From the NCBI RefSeq assembly GCF_021026375.1, contig NZ_JAJNDB010000009.1, forward strand, positions 186,001-250,000: DNA of 64,000 nt. The letters are read 5' to 3'. This DNA comes from Actinomycetospora endophytica. GTDB taxonomy: Bacteria; Actinomycetota; Actinomycetes; Mycobacteriales; Pseudonocardiaceae. Under the pieces are notes generated by a model. That model searched no databases and was not told the DNA's origin. It saw only the letters and a program-made list of their open reading frames with translations. Below, piece by piece: positions 58,685 to 64,000 of the stretch (positions within the stretch are counted from its first letter, which is position 1; each line of letters begins with the position of its first letter). Position numbers and translations under genes: made by a program.

Positions 58685-59038
58685 ATGTGGGTCTCGGTGG
58701 TCTCGCTGCCGGTCAGCGACCAGGAACGCGCCCGGTGCTTCTACACCGACGTCCTCGGGTTCGAGACCGTCGCCGACGTGACCTTCGGGCCGGGGCAGCG
58801 GTGGGTGCAGGTCGCGCCGCCGGGATCGACGACGACGTTCGCGCTGGTCACGTGGTTCGCCGAGATGCCCGCGGGGAGCCTGCGCGGTCTGGTCCTCGAC
58901 ACCGACGACCTCGACGCCACCCACCGCGACCTGGTCGCCCGCGGGGCGGAGGTGAGCACCCCGTCGGAGGAGCCCGGTGGGCGCTTCTGCTTCGTCGCCG
59001 ACCCCGACGGCAACGTCATCGGTCTGCACCAGGCCTAG
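58685..59038 (+). CDS. VOC-family (glyoxalase/bleomycin-resistance-fold) protein
   Basis: 117 residues, one pair of beta-alpha-beta-beta-beta modules: VSVVSLPVSDQERARCFYTDVLGFE, then LRGLVLDTDDLDATHRDLVARGAEV and FCFVADPDGNVIGLHQA. GAGAGGAG lies about 8 bases before the ATG. The family includes dioxygenases, isomerases and antibiotic-binding proteins; the substrate here is unknown. It is 26 bases after aroB and may be read with it. A perfect 18-bp palindrome follows the gene. Confidence 0.88.
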   Translation: MWVSVVSLPVSDQERARCFYTDVLGFETVADVTFGPGQRWVQVAPPGSTTTFALVTWFAEMPAGSLRGLVLDTDDLDATHRDLVARGAEVSTPSEEPGGRFCFVADPDGNVIGLHQA

Positions 59039-60718
<1,680 letters not shown>

Positions 60719-60729
60719 GGTCCCGGTGA

Positions 60730-61803
60730 TCAGGCGTGATCGGAGGAGGACACGGCCCGGGACGCCGCGACGGCACCGTCCCCGGCCGAGGCGACCGCAG
60801 CGTCCCCCGCCGGACCGACGCCCACGTCCCCGATCGAGTGGTGGACCGCGGCCGGTTCGTCGTCCCGAATCGTGTCCTCGGGCGCCGGCTCACCATCCAC
60901 CCGGCGGCGACCGACCCCAGACACGACCTCATCCCCGGCCACGACGTCCGGCACGGCCCCCCGGCCCCCGGCCCGCGCCGCCCCGACGCCTGCCGTCACG
61001 ACCAGCACGATCCCGACGACCCCGAGCACCTTCGGCAGCTGCCCCAGCACCACCGCGCCCACGAGCAGCGCGATCGCCGGTTCGAGTGCCATGAGGGTGC
61101 CGAACGCGCCCGTGGTGAGCCGGCGCAGCGCCAGCATCTCCAGGGCGAACGGCACGACCGGCAGCAGCAGACCCAGCCCGAGGCCGGCGAGCAGCACCGG
61201 CACCGTCAGCACGGACGCCAGGCCCGGCACCGTCCCCGCCGCCACCGCCGCGCCGACCAGCCCGGCCACCGGCATGGACACCGCGAGGCCGGACAGCCCG
61301 GTCACCTGGTCCCCGACGCGCTGGGTGAGCAGGATGTAGGCGGCCCAGCAGGCCGCGGCGGCGAGCGCGAACCCGACGCCGACGGGATCGACCCCGCCCT
61401 GCCACGGCTCGGTCAGCAGCAGGACCCCCGCCGCGGCGAGCACCGGCCACACGATCCCGGTCCCGCGACCGCGCACCACCGCGACCCCGAGCGGACCGAG
61501 GAACTCGATCGCGCTCGCCGTCCCCAGCGGAATACGGGCCACCGCGGCCATGAACAGCATCGTCAGGCCCGCCGTGACCACTCCGAGGCCGCACGCCGCC
61601 AGGAAGCTCGAGCGCGTGAACGACGACGGTCGCGGCCGCACGAGCACCAGGAGCAGCAGCCCCGCCCACACCAGCCGCAGCGCGGCCACGCCCTCGGGGG
61701 GCACGCGGCTGAACAGGTCCACCGACGCCGCGAGACCGAGCTGGACGCAGGACATGGAGCCGACGGCGAGCACCGCACCGGTGCGGGCACGTGAGGAGGT
61801 CAC
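60730..61803 (-). CDS. EamA/DMT-family transporter (RhtA-like)
   Basis: 357 residues; about ten membrane segments in two EamA repeats ([21 protein letters not shown] to [16 protein letters not shown]), with [21 protein letters not shown] and [22 protein letters not shown] as the repeat ends. This resembles the amino-acid exporter RhtA/YddG subgroup. A hydrophilic acidic/Val-rich tail of about 85 residues follows the last helix, which is unusual. GTG 61803 is chosen; GTG further upstream is possible. It converges on rox and is divergent from a LysR gene 85 bases away. Confidence 0.9.
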   Translation of the reverse strand: MTSSRARTGAVLAVGSMSCVQLGLAASVDLFSRVPPEGVAALRLVWAGLLLLVLVRPRPSSFTRSSFLAACGLGVVTAGLTMLFMAAVARIPLGTASAIEFLGPLGVAVVRGRGTGIVWPVLAAAGVLLLTEPWQGGVDPVGVGFALAAAACWAAYILLTQRVGDQVTGLSGLAVSMPVAGLVGAAVAAGTVPGLASVLTVPVLLAGLGLGLLLPVVPFALEMLALRRLTTGAFGTLMALEPAIALLVGAVVLGQLPKVLGVVGIVLVVTAGVGAARAGGRGAVPDVVAGDEVVSGVGRRRVDGEPAPEDTIRDDEPAAVHHSIGDVGVGPAGDAAVASAGDGAVAASRAVSSSDHA

Positions 61804-61851
61804 GACGAGGCAGTCAACGCTCCATCGACCGTCCGCGTCCACGTGAGAATC

Positions 61852-61887
61852 ATGGACATACCGTCCATCGAACCGGGACGATCGGTT
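61852..61887. promoter_or_regulatory. Two dyads in the EamA/LysR divergent region
   Basis: ATGGAC-atacc-GTCCAT (61852-61868) and AACCG-N7-CGGTT (61871-61887) lie back to back just before GTG 61889. Candidate LysR operators. Confidence 0.45.
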
Positions 61888-61888
61888 C

Positions 61889-62776
61889 GTGGACACCCGC
61901 CGCCTGCCCTATCTCGTCGAGCTCGCGCGGCTGGGCTCCATGCGGGCGGTCGCCGAGACGCTGCACACCTCGACGTCCTCGGTCTCCCAGCAGATCGCCG
62001 CCCTCGCCCACGAGGCCGGGGCACCGCTCGTGGAGCCCGACGGCCGGCGGGTCCGGCTCACCCCGGCCGGCCGCCGCCTGGCCGAGCACGCGGTGGAGAT
62101 CCTCGCCGCGGTCGACTCCGCGCGGCACGACCTCGAGCCGCACGGGGACCCCGCCGGGACGGTCCGCGTGGCCGGGTTCGCGACGGCGGTCCGGCGCTCG
62201 CTGATGCCGATCGTCGCCGCCTTCGCCGACGAGCACCCCCGCGTGCGGCTCACCATCCGCGAGCACGAGCCGACCGAGTCCCTCGACCTGCTCGACGCGG
62301 ACGCCGTCGACCTGGCTCTGGTCTACGACTACGACCTCGCCCCGTCCGCGATCACCCCGCCCGCCTCCGCGGTCGCGGGGGAGCCGCTGTGGGAGGCGCG
62401 GTGGGGTCTCGGGGTGCCCGACGACGGGTCGCGGGCCGTCAGCGGACCCGCGGCCGCAGTCGTCGGGACCTACCGGCACCACGACTGGATCGGCAACTCC
62501 CGCAACCGCGCCGACGAGGACGTGGTGCGCCTGCTGGCCTCCACGGCGGGGTTCGAGCCGCGGATGACCCACGAGGCGGACAGCCTCGATCTGGTCGAGG
62601 ACCTCGTCGTCGCCGGTCTCGGAGTGGGCCTGCTCCCGGTGGACCGGCCGGTGCGCCGGGGCGTGCGGGTGCTCGAACTGCGCGATCCCGAGGTCCGGCT
62701 GCGCTGCCGGGCGGTCACCCGCCGCGGGCGGGACTCCTGGCCGCCGCTCGCCCTGGTGCTGGCCGCGCTGCGGTGA
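61889..62776 (+). CDS. LysR-family transcriptional regulator
   Basis: 295 residues. The winged HTH at about 3-62 contains [20 protein letters not shown]; the effector domain starts at about 88 ([20 protein letters not shown]) and ends with [20 protein letters not shown]. It belongs to the same subgroup as the LysR at 7872-8819, and both are divergent from an EamA transporter. Likely regulator of that exporter; ligand unknown. Confidence 0.93.
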   Translation: MDTRRLPYLVELARLGSMRAVAETLHTSTSSVSQQIAALAHEAGAPLVEPDGRRVRLTPAGRRLAEHAVEILAAVDSARHDLEPHGDPAGTVRVAGFATAVRRSLMPIVAAFADEHPRVRLTIREHEPTESLDLLDADAVDLALVYDYDLAPSAITPPASAVAGEPLWEARWGLGVPDDGSRAVSGPAAAVVGTYRHHDWIGNSRNRADEDVVRLLASTAGFEPRMTHEADSLDLVEDLVVAGLGVGLLPVDRPVRRGVRVLELRDPEVRLRCRAVTRRGRDSWPPLALVLAALR

Positions 62777-62791
62777 CCAGCAACTGAACCG

Positions 62792-63730
62792 TCAGTCGTC
62801 GTCGCCGGGGCGACGCAGACCGAAGCGGCGCCGGCTCGCACCGGGGCGGCGACCGTCCGCGCCCTCGTCGGCCCCCACGTCCTCGGGCTCCGACGACGAT
62901 GCGTCCGACGACGAGGGGGCCGACGACGCGGACCCCGACGACGGCTCGGTCTCCGCGGGCAGCGGCGTCACCGGGGGCAGCACGGCCACGACGGGTGAGG
63001 CGTAGCCACCGGAGCCACCGGCGGACGCCGGCTCGGGGGAGGACTGTTCCGGCGAACCCGGCGGGTCGGCGAAGGGACCGCTGCCGAACGGGACACGGGT
63101 GGGGTCGTCGCCCCGGTCGGCACTCCCGACGAGACGCGACGACGGCGGGGCCCCCGACGTGGCCGGCCGGGTCCCGGCGGCCTGCTCCTCGAGACGGCGG
63201 GCGCGGCGCGCCTCCACGCGCTCGAACGTCGACGCGGCCAGCGCCGGCGCGGCGGACCCGCCGAGCCTCGTCGTCGGGACCTCCGATCCCGGCTCGTCGG
63301 TGTCCGCGGTCGGGTCCGACGCGGCGCGCGGGTCGTCGGAGCGGCGCAGCGAGAGCCAGCCGAGGCGCGAGCCGAGCGACGCCGAGACCAGGATGAGCAG
63401 CACCGTGAACGACGCCCGGCCGATCAGCGCCGAGCTGAGGTCCTCGATGCCGACCGCGTCCACGAACAGGGCGAGCAGGGCCCACGTCAGCAGGCCCGCG
63501 GCGGGCCCGGCGGCGAACGCGGCCTTGAGCCACGTCCACTCCGGCGGGACCCGGTCGGTGATCACCTCGGCGCCGCCCCAGACCAGGCCGACGAGCAGCA
63601 GCGAGCCGAGCAGCAGGATCGACCAGAGCAGGGTCTGGTCCACGACTCGCGACGAGAGCGCCACGAACAGCGTCTGCCCCACGCCGTAGAGCAGCGTCAT
63701 GACCAGAGCACGCAGCACCCAGGGACGCAC
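62792..63730 (-). CDS. B-4DMT-like membrane protein with long cytoplasmic tail
   Basis: 312 residues. Four membrane segments occupy the first ~125 residues: WVLRALVMTLLYGVGQTLFVAL, LLWSILLLGSLLLVGLVWG, LKAAFAAGPAAGLLTWALLALF and ASFTVLLILVSASLGSRLGW. The remaining ~185 residues are a disordered, Pro/Ser/Asp/Glu-rich tail ending RRRFGLRRPG. I recall the name 'B-4DMT family transporter' for such actinobacterial proteins; transport is not shown. GTG 63730 is six bases after a minus-strand TACGGT, so it is probably leaderless. Confidence 0.75.
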   Translation of the reverse strand: MRPWVLRALVMTLLYGVGQTLFVALSSRVVDQTLLWSILLLGSLLLVGLVWGGAEVITDRVPPEWTWLKAAFAAGPAAGLLTWALLALFVDAVGIEDLSSALIGRASFTVLLILVSASLGSRLGWLSLRRSDDPRAASDPTADTDEPGSEVPTTRLGGSAAPALAASTFERVEARRARRLEEQAAGTRPATSGAPPSSRLVGSADRGDDPTRVPFGSGPFADPPGSPEQSSPEPASAGGSGGYASPVVAVLPPVTPLPAETEPSSGSASSAPSSSDASSSEPEDVGADEGADGRRPGASRRRFGLRRPGDDD

Positions 63731-63736
63731 GGGCTC

Positions 63737-63746
63737 ACCGTACGGT
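63737..63746. promoter_or_regulatory. Palindromic divergent -10, ACCGTACGGT
   Basis: The palindrome reads TACGGT on both strands. On the minus strand it is the -10 for leaderless GTG 63730; on the plus strand it could start a transcript towards the peptidase gene, whose own -10-like TACGCT is at 63780-63785. Confidence 0.4.
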
Positions 63747-63791
63747 GCGACGGGTCACGCCCTCCGGCCCCGTCGGTCCTACGCTCCCGGG

Positions 63792-64000
63792 GTGGCCGCA
63801 CGCAGCACGTTCAGCCCCCGCCCGCACCCGGCCGCGGCCCGACGGCGGGAGGCGCTGCGGGCGGCCCTGCGCGAGGCCGGGCTGGAGGCGCTGCTCGTCA
63901 CCGACCTGGTCAACGTGCGCTACCTGTCCGGGTTCACCGGCTCGAACGCGGCGCTGCTCGTGCACGCCGGCGACGGCCCGGACGCCGAGGACCGCACCGT
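63792..64000 (+). CDS. M24-family Xaa-Pro peptidase (3' partial)
   Basis: The first 69 codons of an aminopeptidase P/prolidase-type protein, cut by the window edge. The creatinase N-terminal domain is recognisable: ARRREALRAALREAGLEALLVTDLVNVRYLSGFTGSNAALL. TACGCT (63780-63785) ends six bases before GTG 63792, so the gene is probably leaderless. In M. tuberculosis the equivalent gene (Rv2535c, pepQ) is followed by efp and nusB, which would be expected beyond the window. The metal site lies outside the window. Confidence 0.85.
   Translation, partial: MAARSTFSPRPHPAAARRREALRAALREAGLEALLVTDLVNVRYLSGFTGSNAALLVHAGDGPDAEDRT

Overview
The window is very GC-rich chromosomal DNA of an actinobacterium. 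Many starts are GTG, genes overlap at ATGA/GTGA junctions, and several genes look leaderless behind TANNNT -10 elements. Gene content and order (his-trp-lgt, hisS to aspS to rarA to alaS-ruvX-mltG-aroE to aroCKB to Xaa-Pro peptidase) follow the Mycobacterium tuberculosis plan. The hairpins, the Rv2578c-type intein and the B-4DMT-like membrane protein suggest Pseudonocardiaceae (Pseudonocardia/Actinomycetospora-like). That family placement is inference. No tRNA, rRNA, CRISPR array, insertion sequence or phage gene was seen.

Layout. 1-7.8 kb: tail of an oxidoreductase-methyltransferase fusion, then hisB, a tiny membrane protein, a methyltransferase and hisH. An ECF42 sigma/DGPF-protein module interrupts the his genes before hisA (PriA), hisF, hisI and a DUF4177-like protein. 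7.9-9.8 kb: divergent LysR/EamA pair. 9.9-16.8 kb: trpE, trp-associated membrane protein, trpC, trpB, trpA, a 448-bp repeat-rich gap, and lgt. 17.1-23.3 kb: glutamate synthase gltB-gltD. 23.3-26.3 kb: anchored cyclophilin, MBL hydrolase, hisS. 26.3-33.3 kb: an unknown membrane protein, a SurE-like lipoprotein, malic enzyme, ethanolamine ammonia-lyase eutBC and a 20-residue-repeat protein. 33.4-39.6 kb: acyl-CoA dehydrogenase, an SOS-boxed intein-containing radical SAM protein, a sulfatase, a nitronate monooxygenase-like protein and a PPOX protein. 39.7-46 kb: aspS, a phosphotransferase-like protein, MFS transporter, aminotransferase and Lrp regulator. 46-46.6 kb: palindromic repeats. 46.6-58.7 kb: rarA, two small envelope proteins, alaS, ruvX, mltG, aroE, prepilin peptidase, aroC, aroK, aroB. 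58.7-64 kb: glyoxalase-like protein, rifampicin monooxygenase (rox) behind a RAE-like inverted repeat, a second EamA/LysR pair, a B-4DMT-like membrane protein, and the start of an M24 peptidase.

How the genes work together. Most of the window makes amino acids (His, Trp, Glu, chorismate) and charges tRNA (His, Asp, Ala). No trpF is visible, so hisA is read as the dual HisA/TrpF enzyme PriA. The accessory parts stand out against this: the ECF42 module with a matching promoter, the LexA-type box in front of the intein-bearing radical SAM gene, the RAE-rox unit in the aroB-peptidase interval where aroQ/aroD is expected, a family of long gene-end hairpins, and a 61-nt two-hairpin repeat whose stem shows a compensatory base change.
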